From positions 1 through 50,597 of the forward strand of contig SHUG01000007.1 of NCBI GenBank assembly GCA_009694735.1: a stretch of 50,597 bases of DNA, written 5' to 3'. The translations under genes and the position numbers were made by a program. Positions 26,066 to 35,027 of this stretch are shown here, piece after piece. The DNA is from Acidobacteriota bacterium. GTDB taxonomy: Bacteria > Acidobacteriota > Vicinamibacteria > Vicinamibacterales > UBA2999. Positions within the stretch are counted from its first letter, which is position 1, and every line of letters starts with the position of its first letter. The notes below the pieces were generated by a model that saw only the letters and a list, made by a program, of their open reading frames with translations, had not been told where the DNA came from and ran no database searches.

Positions 26066-26995
26066 TTACAGGCCGCCGCCGGCCAGCGCAGTCGGCGCGT
26101 GCGCGTCGAAGGCGTCCGGCACCAGCGGCTTCATTAGCGGCGCCGCTGTCGGCTTCAGCCGGCCCCCCGCATCTTCGGGGACGGGCACGGGACCGATTGG
26201 CTGGGGGCCGTTGCGCAGGCGCAGCGCCTGCCGCAACATGCCGAGGCCGTCGTCGTGGCGGCCCTTCACGGTGGTGCTGGCGACGAGCCACACCATGCTC
26301 ACGGCGACCGCATCGCCGGTGCGCGCCTGCGCCGGCGAAAACTGGACGCGGTAGGCTTCGTTCAACATCGCATTGATTACCGCGCGCTTGCCGAGCGGTT
26401 GCGCATCGTTGATCACTTCAATCCCCTGCACGCGGCCCTCACGCGAGACCACCGCCGACAGCGCGTACTCGGCATCCTCTTCCGACATCTCGATCGACGG
26501 ATCGGTGACCGCGCGAGGCGCCACCATGTCGTAGTTGAGCCGGACGGGGTTTTCGTTGGAACCGGGATTGGCCAGCAGCGAGATCACGCCGGCCAGCGAG
26601 TCTGGACGTTCCTGGTTTGCGGCGTGGCGCACACTGGCCGAGCCAGCGACACAAATCAGCGTGGCCACCGTGGCGCCAATGCCGGCCCACACCAGGTGCA
26701 TGTCCTGGAAGAGCGCCACCACCTGAGACCGCACCGAGAGTTGCTGTTCGACACCCAGCTGTTCGACCACTTGCGCGGTCAGGCGCAAGGGCGCGACCGC
26801 CGCGTGCTCGCTCACTTCAGCGGCCATCACGCGTAAGGTCGAGCCGAGCGCCGTGATCTCCTGTGCCTCGAGACTGCAGGCGACGCATTCGGTGAGATGG
26901 TTCTGAATGGCCAGGCGCTCGGGAAACGGTACTTCACCGTCGTAGAAGGCTTCCAGCCGTTCGCGCACGTCCGTGCACGAATGTTCGTGCATCAT
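26066..26995 (-). CDS. zinc-finger anti-sigma factor with TonB-C-like periplasmic domain
   Basis: 309-residue membrane protein. The N-terminal zf-HC2 motif has H33-x3-C37-x2-C40, as in ZAS-type anti-sigma factors that hold an ECF sigma. One membrane helix lies at 102-121. The periplasmic part (about 172-243) has the look of a TonB C-terminal domain: ALSAVVSREGRV, then AVINAMLNEAYRVQFSPAQ and GDAVAVSMVWLV. The tail is Pro/Ala rich. The ATGA overlap with the sigma gene confirms the pairing. The periplasmic domain could sense envelope or energy-coupled signals; that is inference. Confidence 0.82.
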   Translation of the reverse strand: MMHEHSCTDVRERLEAFYDGEVPFPERLAIQNHLTECVACSLEAQEITALGSTLRVMAAEVSEHAAVAPLRLTAQVVEQLGVEQQLSVRSQVVALFQDMHLVWAGIGATVATLICVAGSASVRHAANQERPDSLAGVISLLANPGSNENPVRLNYDMVAPRAVTDPSIEMSEEDAEYALSAVVSREGRVQGIEVINDAQPLGKRAVINAMLNEAYRVQFSPAQARTGDAVAVSMVWLVASTTVKGRHDDGLGMLRQALRLRNGPQPIGPVPVPEDAGGRLKPTAAPLMKPLVPDAFDAHAPTALAGGGL

Positions 26996-27597
26996 ACGCG
27001 CAGCCCGTCAAGTTGTTGACGCAGCGTCTGGCGCGCCCGCGTCAGGCGCGACTTGACGGTTCCGACGGCAACCCCCAGTGAGAAGGCGATGTCGCCATAG
27101 CTGAGGCCATCGATTTCGCGGAGCACGATCACGGTCCGCTGGTCGAAAGGTAGTTGATCGAGGGCGGTCCACAGCTTCTCCGCCAGCTCTTTGCGGGCAT
27201 ACGCGCGGTCGGGCGAGGTGTGTTCGCCGGGCTGCCGCAGGTCGCCGTGCGCGGCCACATGCTGATCCAGGGAGACCTGGTCAGACTGATGGCGGCGCCG
27301 CCACCATCGTTGGCGGTTGCGGGCCTGGTTGATGGCAATGCGGTAGACCCAGGTCTTCAGGGCCGACTGGCCACGGAAGTGGCCAATGGTGCGGAAGACG
27401 CTGAAAAAGACTTCCTGGGAGAGATCGAGCGCTTCGTCGCGGTCGCCGAGCAGGTGCAGGGCCAGCTGATAGACCATGCGCTCGTGTCCGGACACCAGTT
27501 CGGCGCAGGCAGCCTGATCCCCCGCGGCGCAGCGCGCAATGAGCCCCGCCTCGTGGTTGCCGACTTCAGCCCAACCGAGTGCCCCGGCGTCTTTCAT
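26992..27597 (-). CDS. ECF-type sigma factor (RpoE-like)
   Basis: 201-residue sigma-70 family factor with region 2 (HERMVYQLALHLLGDRDEA, then LDLSQEVFFSVF and TWVYRIAINQARNRQRW) and region 4 (LPFDQRTVIVLREIDGLSYG, then VAVGTVKSRLTRAR). No region 1 or 3. The start is taken as the ATG at 27597, giving a usual length; a GTG at 27654 would add 19 residues and would overlap a promoter-like stretch. It directs RNA polymerase to a stress or envelope regulon and is held by the co-encoded anti-sigma. A TPR gene diverges from it about 100 bases away. Confidence 0.9.
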   Translation of the reverse strand: MKDAGALGWAEVGNHEAGLIARCAAGDQAACAELVSGHERMVYQLALHLLGDRDEALDLSQEVFFSVFRTIGHFRGQSALKTWVYRIAINQARNRQRWWRRRHQSDQVSLDQHVAAHGDLRQPGEHTSPDRAYARKELAEKLWTALDQLPFDQRTVIVLREIDGLSYGDIAFSLGVAVGTVKSRLTRARQTLRQQLDGLRV

Positions 27598-27682
27598 GAC
27601 GGAATCGGCGACAATTTGAAAGTCCACAGTCAGTCTATCAAGGTTAGAACCCACCCCACCCCGAAAGTTCCGTCCGTTTTGC

Positions 27683-27688
27683 TACCAT
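27683..27688 (+). promoter_or_regulatory. TANNNT box before the TPR gene
   Basis: TACCAT, 6 bases before the GTG start at 27695, with no Shine-Dalgarno. Possible leaderless promoter -10. Weak on its own. Confidence 0.3.
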
Positions 27689-27694
27689 CGTCGC

Positions 27695-29077
27695 GTGCGC
27701 CGAACCCTGGTGGCGGTCGTCTTCGTGGCCGTGGCCGGCGTGGCGGGCGCGCTCGTCTACTCCGCCCTCGCCAACGAACGGGAATTCGAGCGCCTGATTG
27801 GGGCGGGCGACCAGGCGGTTGCGGCCGAACGTCACTTCCAGGCCATTGAGGCCTTTTCGGGTGCCATCGCGCTCAAGCCCGACTCGATGCTCGCGCATCT
27901 CAAGCGCGGTGCCGTGTACCAAAACCAGGCCGAGTTCGAATCCGCCCTTCGCGATCTGCGCGAAGCCGTCGACATTGACCCGAGCGCCCTGCTGGCGATC
28001 GAGCTGCTCGGCGACGTCAACACGTCGCTGAATCGGCCGGACCGGGCCATCGAGCGCTACGAGGCGTACCTCGCCCTCGACGAACGCAGCGCCAGGGTTC
28101 ATTACAAGTTAGGACTGTCGCGCTACCGCGCTGGCCGGACCGACGCGGCGGCGTCGGCCCTCGAGCAGGCGCTCAAGCTTGATCCGGCCTTGGGCGATGC
28201 GTATTACGTGCTCGGGCTGGTCCGGCGCGATCAGAACAGGCTGCCCGAGGCCAGCCGGTCGCTCGAAGAGGCGGCCCGCCGATCGCCGGCGAGCCGGACC
28301 GCGGCTCGCGAGGCGTTGGCCGAGGTGTACAGCCTCGATGGCGAGCACACCAAGGCCATTAACGAACTGGAGGCCCTGGCGGCCCTCGACGCCGGTCGCG
28401 CCGATCGGTTGGTTGCCGTCGGCCTCGCGCAGGCCCGCGCCGGCCGCGAGGACGCCGCGGTCATCACCCTTGGCCACGCCGTGGATCGTTTCCCAGACGC
28501 CCCGCAGGCCTATGCCGCACTGGGGCATGTGTGGCTGACCGGTGCGCAACGCCGGGGCGATCGGGTTGCGCTTAACAAGGCGCTCGAAGCGTTGCAGCAG
28601 GCCGCCAGCCGGTTCGACGCGAGCAGCGACACCTTCGCGGAACTGGGCCGCGCCTGGTCGCTTGCCGGCGACCTGCAGGCCGCTGAACGGGCGCTTCGCC
28701 AGGCCGTGGCGCGGCTGCCGGTGTCGCCCGACGCGTATTTGCAGCTGGCCGACGTCACCGTTCGGGATGGACGGATCCAGGATGCGCGCGACGCGCTCTT
28801 GAAGTACGCGACCTTGGTGGGTGATGAAAAACCGTTGGCCGATGTCAGCGCGCGGATTGCCGAGTTATCGATGCGGCTGGGCGAACCCGCGTTGGCCGTC
28901 CGCTGGTTCGACCGTGCCATCGACGAATCCGGTCCCAGTGCTACGCTGCAACTCCGCCTGGCTGACGCGGCGTGGAAGAGCGGCGACTTAGTCCGCGCGC
29001 ATCAGGTGGTGGACGAAGCGTTGGCGGCGGAGCCCGGGAATCGCTTGCTGGCGCAGATGAAGCGACGCCTGCCGTAA
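27695..29077 (+). CDS. membrane-anchored TPR protein
   Basis: 460-residue protein with an N-terminal hydrophobic anchor or signal (residues 4-24) and at least ten TPR-like helical pairs covering most of the length (for example AIEAFSGAIALKPDSMLAH, then VHYKLGLSRYRAGRTDAAAS and ALEQALKLDPALGDAYYVLG). GTG start at 27695, next to a TACCAT box. It diverges from the sigma/anti-sigma operon, so it may belong to its regulon. TPR scaffolds assemble complexes at the membrane; no specific partner is evident. Confidence 0.85.
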   Translation: MRRTLVAVVFVAVAGVAGALVYSALANEREFERLIGAGDQAVAAERHFQAIEAFSGAIALKPDSMLAHLKRGAVYQNQAEFESALRDLREAVDIDPSALLAIELLGDVNTSLNRPDRAIERYEAYLALDERSARVHYKLGLSRYRAGRTDAAASALEQALKLDPALGDAYYVLGLVRRDQNRLPEASRSLEEAARRSPASRTAAREALAEVYSLDGEHTKAINELEALAALDAGRADRLVAVGLAQARAGREDAAVITLGHAVDRFPDAPQAYAALGHVWLTGAQRRGDRVALNKALEALQQAASRFDASSDTFAELGRAWSLAGDLQAAERALRQAVARLPVSPDAYLQLADVTVRDGRIQDARDALLKYATLVGDEKPLADVSARIAELSMRLGEPALAVRWFDRAIDESGPSATLQLRLADAAWKSGDLVRAHQVVDEALAAEPGNRLLAQMKRRLP

Positions 29078-29082
29078 AAGTC

Positions 29083-29136
29083 AACCTGCCTCACTTTTCA
29101 CGGCTGCTTACGTAAATCGCAAATGTGAAGCAGGTT
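29083..29136. repeat. imperfect inverted repeat between convergent genes
   Basis: AACCTGCCTCAC (29083-29094) and GTGAAGCAGGTT (29125-29136) are complementary over 12 positions with one G-T mismatch, around a 30-base AT-richer centre. It lies between the stops of the TPR gene (+) and the permease gene (-). It could form a bidirectional 3'-end structure or be a REP-like remnant. Confidence 0.5.
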
Positions 29137-29151
29137 CACTTTATTCTCACT

Positions 29152-29940
29152 CTATTTCTTAGGATCAATCGAGTCGCGCAGGCCGTCGCCGAGGAAGTTG
29201 AAACCCAGCACGACGATCGCCAGCAGCAGGCCCGGAAAGATTGTCAGGTGGGGGGCATCGAGCAGGTGCACTCGCCCACCGTTAATCATCGTTCCCCAAC
29301 TCGGCGTGGGTGGCTGAACGCCCAGCCCGAGAAAACTCAACGCGGCTTCCGACAGCATGGCGCCGGCCATGCCGAGCGTGGCCTGCACCAACACCGGGGG
29401 CAGCGCGGTCGGCATTACGTGCCGGGCCAGCAGCCGCACGGTGCCGGCGCCGAGTGCGCGGGCTGCCACGACATATTCAAATTCGCGGGCGCGCAGCACC
29501 TGGCCCCTTACTAATCGGGCGTAGCCGACCCAGCCGATGATCGCCAACGCCAAGACGACGTTCGTCAGGCTCGGTCCCAGCACGGCGACCAGGGCAATCG
29601 CCAACAGCATTCCTGGAAACGCCATCAACACGTCCATCAGGCGGCCGATCGCCTGGTCGATGTGGCCGCCGTAATACCCCGACACGGCGCCGACGATCAT
29701 GCCGACCACCGACGATACGCCGACCACAATGGTGCCAACCAGCAATGACACGCGCGCCCCCAGCAGGACGCGGGCGAGAATGTCGCGGCCAAGTTCGTCA
29801 AGGCCAAACCAGTGCTGCCAGCTCGGTCCCTGCAGGCGGTTCGGCAAATCCTGAACGCTGGGATCCCACGGCAACAACCAGGGCGCGAGCAAGGCCGACG
29901 CGACGACCACCACGACAATGACGAGGCCGAGGCGCATCAT
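29152..29940 (-). CDS. peptide-type ABC transporter permease (DppC-like)
   Basis: 262-residue inner-membrane permease with about six hydrophobic helices. The cytoplasmic EAA loop that contacts the ATPase is AARALGAGTVRLLARHVMP (about 165-185). The FGLDELGRDILARVL motif near residue 47 is typical of DppC/OppC. The ATG at 29940 overlaps the dppB stop as ATGA. No substrate-binding protein or ATPase genes are near, so the transporter is incomplete here. Likely substrates are oligopeptides, nickel or opines; not resolved. Confidence 0.88.
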   Translation of the reverse strand: MMRLGLVIVVVVVASALLAPWLLPWDPSVQDLPNRLQGPSWQHWFGLDELGRDILARVLLGARVSLLVGTIVVGVSSVVGMIVGAVSGYYGGHIDQAIGRLMDVLMAFPGMLLAIALVAVLGPSLTNVVLALAIIGWVGYARLVRGQVLRAREFEYVVAARALGAGTVRLLARHVMPTALPPVLVQATLGMAGAMLSEAALSFLGLGVQPPTPSWGTMINGGRVHLLDAPHLTIFPGLLLAIVVLGFNFLGDGLRDSIDPKK

Positions 29941-30857
29941 TCGAGGCGAATCCTCGGATCGAGCACGCCGTACATGACGTCGGTGAGCAAGTTCACGGTG
30001 ACGTAGGTCACCGCAATCAGCAGGATGCAGCCCTGCACCATCGGATAATCGCGGAAGCCGATCGATTGGATCAGCAAGCGGCCAATGCCCGGCCACGCGA
30101 AGATCGTTTCGGTAATCACGGCGCCGGTGAGCACGGCGCCAAACTGCAGCGCCACGATCGTCACGAGCGGGATCAAGCTGTTCCGCAGAGCGTGACCGAG
30201 CACGGCGGCAGTTGGCGACACCCCGCGCGCCCGCGCCGCCCGCACGTAGAGTTCGCCCAACTCTTCGAGCAGGCTGGCGCGTGTCATGCGCGCGAGAATG
30301 GCCGACAGCGCCAGGCCCAACGACACCGCGGGCAACACCAGGTGCGCCAGCGTGCCGCGTCCCGAAACGGGCAACCACCCCAGCTCCACCGCAAAGACAA
30401 TGGCGAGCAGCGGTCCGAGCCAGAAATTTGGAATCGAAATACCCGCCAGTGAGAAGGTCATCGCCGCGTGATCGGCCATGGTGTTCTTCCACACCGCGGC
30501 GACGACGCCGAGCGGAATGGCGAGGACGATGGCGACCAACATCGCCGCCAGTGCCAGTTCGGCCGTGGCGGGCACCCGTTCGGCAATCATCAGCGTAACC
30601 GGCTGGCCGGTACGGAACGACGTGCCGAGGTCTCCCGTAATCGCGCCGCGGAGGAAGGCGGCGTACTGCGATGGCAGCGGCCGGTCGAGCCCGAGGTTCG
30701 TTCGCAACTCGGCAATGTCCTGCGGCGAGGCGCCGTCCCCGAGCATGGCCTGGGCCGGATCACCGGGCACCAGGTGGATCAGCGAGAACACCAGCGTCGC
30801 GACGCCAAGCAGCACCGGGATCGTCAGCAGCAAGCGCCGGATGAGAAAGCGAACCAC
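29937..30857 (-). CDS. peptide-type ABC transporter permease (DppB-like)
   Basis: 306-residue permease. N-terminal hydrophobic helix IRRLLLTIPVLLGVATLVF, then LVPGDPA, DLGTSFRTGQPV and the EAA loop YVRAARARGVSPTAAVLGHA, all standard for DppB/OppB. It starts with GTG 6 bases after the sigma54 activator and overlaps dppC by 4. With dppC it forms the channel half of a Dpp/Opp importer. Confidence 0.9.
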   Translation of the reverse strand: MVRFLIRRLLLTIPVLLGVATLVFSLIHLVPGDPAQAMLGDGASPQDIAELRTNLGLDRPLPSQYAAFLRGAITGDLGTSFRTGQPVTLMIAERVPATAELALAAMLVAIVLAIPLGVVAAVWKNTMADHAAMTFSLAGISIPNFWLGPLLAIVFAVELGWLPVSGRGTLAHLVLPAVSLGLALSAILARMTRASLLEELGELYVRAARARGVSPTAAVLGHALRNSLIPLVTIVALQFGAVLTGAVITETIFAWPGIGRLLIQSIGFRDYPMVQGCILLIAVTYVTVNLLTDVMYGVLDPRIRLE

Positions 30858-30863
30858 CGTCGC

Positions 30864-33239
30864 TCATTCTAATGCGTGGGCAGCGGGCGGTCTCTCGATT
30901 GCCGGCAGGTCGAGCCGCGCCATCAGCTTCGCCAGGCCCTGTCGCGAGACGCCGAGTTCGTGAGCCGCCGCAATCGACCGGCCGCCTGTGCGGGCGAGCG
31001 CCGCACGTACGAAGTGCATCTCGAAAGCGCGCCGGGCCTCGGCCAGCGTGGAGCGGCCCGCGATCGCCGTGGTGCGCGTGATGTGCCCAGGCAGGCCGTT
31101 CGCTCCGATGACACCCTTGGGCGGTCCGGCCACCATCATCGAGGCGAGCACGTTCTGCAATTCGCGCACGTTGCCCGGCCAGTCGTAGGCGCCGAGCGCG
31201 GCCACCACCGACGGTGACAGCACGGCACGGCTGCCCGTTCGGGCGGCGAGCACCGACCAAAGATGGCGAACGAGCGGCGGCAAGTCTTCCAAGCGGTCGC
31301 GCAGCGGCGGAATGGTAATACGCAGGACGTCGAGCCGATATCGCAGGTCGGCACGGAATCGTTCCGCGGCGACCTCGGCCGCCAGCGTGCGGTTGGTGGC
31401 CGCGACGATCCGCGCATCGACTTTCCGCATCTGTGATTCACCCAGCCGGCGCACCTCGCTTTCCTGGATCGTGCGCAGTAACTTGGCCTGCACGCGGGCG
31501 CTGAGCTCGGCGACTTCGTCCAGGAACAGGGTGCCGCCCTGCGCTTCCTCGAACAGGCCCAGGCGTTCGGCAACGGCGCCGGTGAACGCTCCTCGGGTGT
31601 GGCCGAACAACTCCGCCTCGACCAAGTCGTCGTTCAAGGCGGCGCAGTTGAGCGCACAGAAGCGCCGGCCGCGCCGGGCACTTGCCGCATGAACCGCCCG
31701 CGCGACCAGTTCCTTGCCCACTCCGCTCTCGCCTTCGATCAAGACCGGAAACGGCGAGGCGGCCGCGCGCAGGACGGTCTGGCGGACCTGCTGCATGGCC
31801 TGGCTCTCACCCACCAGCTCCGGCATCAGTCCCGTCAGGCCAGCGGGCGCCCGCATCCGTTCCGACACTTCGTACACCGCCGGTGCGGCCGCCGTGGCGG
31901 CGAGGCGCAGGATGAGCGCGATGTCGTGCGCCACGACGGGAGCCCCGATCGCCCAGTGACACCACACGGCGCCGACGACGTTGGTGCCGTAGCGAATGGG
32001 CCACGCGGCCTCGACCGCATGGCCCTGGTCGATTGGACCCACCGCCAGGCCGGTGTCGAGCACGCGCCTGGCGACCCCGAGCTGGCCGGTGCGCGGCACC
32101 GCGGCGCCGGCGTGCGCCACGGCCAGCGGCTCGTCGCGGTGCCTGGTGACAAACGCGACGGTGGAGGCGGCCAGCCGCTCGCGAACGAGCGTCGCCGCGC
32201 GCGTGAGGGTGAGGGTGCCATCCTCCACCTCCTGACAGACGCGCAGAATCTCGAGGAAGGCATCCACCATGGCCGGTTCACTACCGGTCTCGCCGGGCCC
32301 GGCCAGGATCTGCGATCGCAGGTCATCGGCTTCGCTGCCGTCCACCGACAGCAGCGCGGCCCGGGCTTCCAGCAACCGCCGCTGCGCAATCAGGCAGCGC
32401 GCCAGGGCACAGCAGGCCGCCGAATGCTCGGGGCCCGGCACCGTGAGCAGGACGCCCCATCGCGCGGTGGCTTCGGCATCCATGAGGCGCCCATCGGCCT
32501 GCAGCTCGCGCGCCCGCTCGATCAACTCGTCGGGTCCGCCGACGACCTCGTCCACGCTCCCCTCATGTACCTGAAATGCGGCCGGCACCCAGCGCGGGCG
32601 CCAGACCCGGTCGCCGGTGGCCGTGCGGATCACGAGATGCGGCCGCGCGTCTTTCGTCGCCAGGCGGAACAAGGCCAGCGCGGCCTCGGGCGACAAGCGG
32701 GCATCGGTTGCAAAGACGACGAGCGATCGATCTTTGAGCCACGATGGCCATCGCCATCTGGCTTGTGCCAGCACGGCGCCAAGGGCATCGGCGGCCAGCG
32801 GGACGAACCCGGCCAGCCGCGCCTCGCGCGCCAACAGGCGATGAGTGCGTGCCCAGTTGGCCACCGAGGGTTCCACCAGATCCAGGGCCCGCGGCCGTCC
32901 ATCCCGCGCGTCGGCCAGCGCCGCCCGGAACGCCTCGAGCGTGGCGCTCCGATCGGGGCCGGTCCCGAAGCCTTCCGCCGGCCGTTCCCACACCTCGATG
33001 CGCGAGTGTCCGCGGGCGTCGAAGTCGATGAGCCACGAGTGCGCGCGGGTGGTGAAGAGCGGCGGCATGGCTTTCGACGTGGCTCGGCGCAGATGCCAGC
33101 GAATGCCCATACCCGTGGCGAGATCAAGCGCGCGGCCTCCGGAAACCAGGTAGCGATCGAGCATCAGCATGCCGGTGTCAGTGCAAATGCGAGGCCCGAG
33201 CGGGATCAGCGGATTTGCGAGTGATCCGGCGTCGTGCAT
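30864..33239 (-). CDS. sigma54-dependent transcription activator with large sensor region
   Basis: 791-residue enhancer-binding protein. AAA+ core: Walker A GESGVGKE (about 503), the sigma54-contact motif GAFTGA (about 547-552), Walker B LFLDEV, and WPGNVREL (about 686). C-terminal Fis-type helix-turn-helix RSIAAAHELGVSRQGL. No response-regulator receiver domain. The N-terminal 480 residues comprise an unfamiliar region, a TPR-like stretch (about 240-310) and a GAF-like domain (about 330-450). It is the first gene of a three-gene operon with dppB and dppC, so it may control that transporter or be co-regulated with it. An ATG at 33173 is an alternative start. Confidence 0.88.
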   Translation of the reverse strand: MHDAGSLANPLIPLGPRICTDTGMLMLDRYLVSGGRALDLATGMGIRWHLRRATSKAMPPLFTTRAHSWLIDFDARGHSRIEVWERPAEGFGTGPDRSATLEAFRAALADARDGRPRALDLVEPSVANWARTHRLLAREARLAGFVPLAADALGAVLAQARWRWPSWLKDRSLVVFATDARLSPEAALALFRLATKDARPHLVIRTATGDRVWRPRWVPAAFQVHEGSVDEVVGGPDELIERARELQADGRLMDAEATARWGVLLTVPGPEHSAACCALARCLIAQRRLLEARAALLSVDGSEADDLRSQILAGPGETGSEPAMVDAFLEILRVCQEVEDGTLTLTRAATLVRERLAASTVAFVTRHRDEPLAVAHAGAAVPRTGQLGVARRVLDTGLAVGPIDQGHAVEAAWPIRYGTNVVGAVWCHWAIGAPVVAHDIALILRLAATAAAPAVYEVSERMRAPAGLTGLMPELVGESQAMQQVRQTVLRAAASPFPVLIEGESGVGKELVARAVHAASARRGRRFCALNCAALNDDLVEAELFGHTRGAFTGAVAERLGLFEEAQGGTLFLDEVAELSARVQAKLLRTIQESEVRRLGESQMRKVDARIVAATNRTLAAEVAAERFRADLRYRLDVLRITIPPLRDRLEDLPPLVRHLWSVLAARTGSRAVLSPSVVAALGAYDWPGNVRELQNVLASMMVAGPPKGVIGANGLPGHITRTTAIAGRSTLAEARRAFEMHFVRAALARTGGRSIAAAHELGVSRQGLAKLMARLDLPAIERPPAAHALE

Positions 33240-33265
33240 CGCCGAGGGGTCGCAGTTTCTTCGTA

Positions 33266-33271
33266 TAGAAT
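33266..33271 (+). promoter_or_regulatory. TAGAAT box before aroC
   Basis: TAGAAT (within TATAGAAT), 9 bases before the aroC ATG, no clear Shine-Dalgarno. Possible -10 of a leaderless or near-leaderless transcript in the 41-base divergent gap. Confidence 0.35.
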
Positions 33272-33280
33272 GCTGGTCGG

Positions 33281-34507
33281 ATGCTGCGTTTTTTGACTGC
33301 CGGGGAATCGCATGGGCAAGGTCTCGTCACCATTCTCGACGGGCTGCCTGCCGGGCTGACGATCGATACCGATGCCATGACGATCGAGCTGCGCCGCCGG
33401 CAAGGTGGTTACGGGCGCGGCCGCCGCATGGCCATTGAATCGGATCGCGCCGAAGTGCTGTCGGGCGTGCGGCGGGGCCGCACCACGGGCGCGCCGGTGG
33501 CCCTGCTGGTGCGCAACAAGGACTGGGAAAACTGGCAGAACACGATGCACGTGGAACCGCAGGCGCCGGCCGGGTCCACCGGCGCCAATCGTGCGGCCGT
33601 CGTGCGTCCTCGCCCGGGTCACGCCGACCTGGCAGGCGTCCTCAAGTACGATCTCGACGACATACGCGATGTGCTGGAACGCGCCAGCGCGCGCGAGACC
33701 GCCGCGCGAGTGGCGGCGGGCGCGATCGCGCGGCAATTACTGGCCGCCATCGGCTGCGACCTCACCAGCCACATCACCGGCATCGGTGGCGTCTTCTTTC
33801 CTGCCGGCACCTACGTCGCATTCGACACCGCCAAGGCGATGGCGCTCGAAGCGCCGCTCCGCTGTGCCGACCCCGCTGTCGAGCAACAGATGATGGCCGC
33901 GATCGATGCGGCCAAGGAGTCCGGCGACACGCTGGGCGGATCGTTCGAGGTGATCGTCCGCAATCTGCCGGTTGGGCTGGGTAGCTATGTCCAGTGGGAC
34001 CGCAAGCTCGACGGCCGGCTCGCGCAAGCGCTGATGTCGATTCCCGCCATCAAGGCCGTCGCGGTCGGCGACGGCATCGAGGGTGCTCGCCGCCCGGGGT
34101 CGCAAGTGCACGACGAAATCGTCGCGGACGCGGCGGCTGCGGTAGCCGGCCAGCCGGTAGTCAAGCGACCGACCAATCGCGCGGGTGGCCTTGAGGGCGG
34201 CGTCACCAACGGCGAAGAGCTGCGGGTCACCGGTTTCATGAAGCCGATTTCCACGCTGATGAAACCGCTGCGTTCCGTCGACCTCACCTCGCTCGAAGAA
34301 GCACCGGCGGCCATTGAACGCAGCGACGTGTGCGCCGTACCGGCGGCGGCCGTGGTCGCCGAGGCGATGGTCGCCCTGGTGCTGGCCGACGCGGTGCTCG
34401 ATCGCTTTGGCGGCGATTCGATGGCGGACCTCGTCGCCCGCGTGAAGGGCGCCGACAGCAAGATTCGCGGACGCCTGTCGCGCCGCCCCTCACCGCCGCA
34501 GGCCTGA
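33281..34507 (+). CDS. aroC: chorismate synthase
   Basis: 408-residue FMN-dependent enzyme making chorismate, the branch-point substrate used by TrpE and chorismate mutase of the supraoperon 12 kb away. The N-terminal signature GESHGQGL, then RRRQGGYGRGRRM, RASARETAARVAAGAI and the C-terminal DRFGGDSM are all present. Length suits the longer Gram-positive/Thermus-type form. It starts the operon with def and fmt (3-base gap to def). It is not inside the aromatic supraoperon, so the two loci are separately controlled. Confidence 0.95.
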   Translation: MLRFLTAGESHGQGLVTILDGLPAGLTIDTDAMTIELRRRQGGYGRGRRMAIESDRAEVLSGVRRGRTTGAPVALLVRNKDWENWQNTMHVEPQAPAGSTGANRAAVVRPRPGHADLAGVLKYDLDDIRDVLERASARETAARVAAGAIARQLLAAIGCDLTSHITGIGGVFFPAGTYVAFDTAKAMALEAPLRCADPAVEQQMMAAIDAAKESGDTLGGSFEVIVRNLPVGLGSYVQWDRKLDGRLAQALMSIPAIKAVAVGDGIEGARRPGSQVHDEIVADAAAAVAGQPVVKRPTNRAGGLEGGVTNGEELRVTGFMKPISTLMKPLRSVDLTSLEEAPAAIERSDVCAVPAAAVVAEAMVALVLADAVLDRFGGDSMADLVARVKGADSKIRGRLSRRPSPPQA

Positions 34508-34510
34508 GTC

Positions 34511-35020
34511 GTGCTGCGTCCCATCTTGCGGCTCGGGGACTCGATCCTGACCGAGCCGGCACAGCCGGTCGCGGCCATCACGGCGGAGATCGAAACGCTG
34601 ATCGACGACATGATCGAGACGATGTACGCCGCCCCGGGCATCGGGCTGGCAGCGCCCCAGGTCGGGGTCTCGCTGCGCATCTTCGTGGTCGATCTGTCGG
34701 TCGGTCGCGATCCCGCTGGACTGTCGGTGATGATCAACCCCGAGTTCGTGGAACGCGACGGCATGCAGATCGAGGAAGAAGGCTGCCTCAGCGTGCCCGG
34801 GTTTACCGCCACCGTTGCGCGCCCCAAGCGTGTGGTGGTCAAGGGCCTCAACCGAGAGGGTGACGAACAGCGTCTTGAGGGCACGGGCCTGCTGGCCCGG
34901 GCGCTGCAGCACGAAATGGATCACCTGCAGTCGTGCCTGTTCGTGGACCGGCTTCGCGGCATCTCTCGTGACTTGATCCTCCGCAAGATCAAGAAGCTGT
35001 CGAAAGCCGGCAAGTGGTGA
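34511..35020 (+). CDS. def: peptide deformylase
   Basis: 169-residue metalloenzyme removing formyl from nascent N-termini. The three signatures are present: GIGLAAPQVG, EEGCLSVPG (metal Cys) and QHEMDH (metal His pair with catalytic Glu). GTG start 3 bases after aroC. fmt follows by 7 bases. Confidence 0.96.
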   Translation: MLRPILRLGDSILTEPAQPVAAITAEIETLIDDMIETMYAAPGIGLAAPQVGVSLRIFVVDLSVGRDPAGLSVMINPEFVERDGMQIEEEGCLSVPGFTATVARPKRVVVKGLNREGDEQRLEGTGLLARALQHEMDHLQSCLFVDRLRGISRDLILRKIKKLSKAGKW

Positions 35021-35027
35021 TTCGCTG

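Noticed and set aside
31599-33224. 541-residue + ORF across the sigma54 activator
   Set aside because: No family motif and composition of a shadow frame (many Arg, His, Gly, Gln); the - strand gene is well supported.
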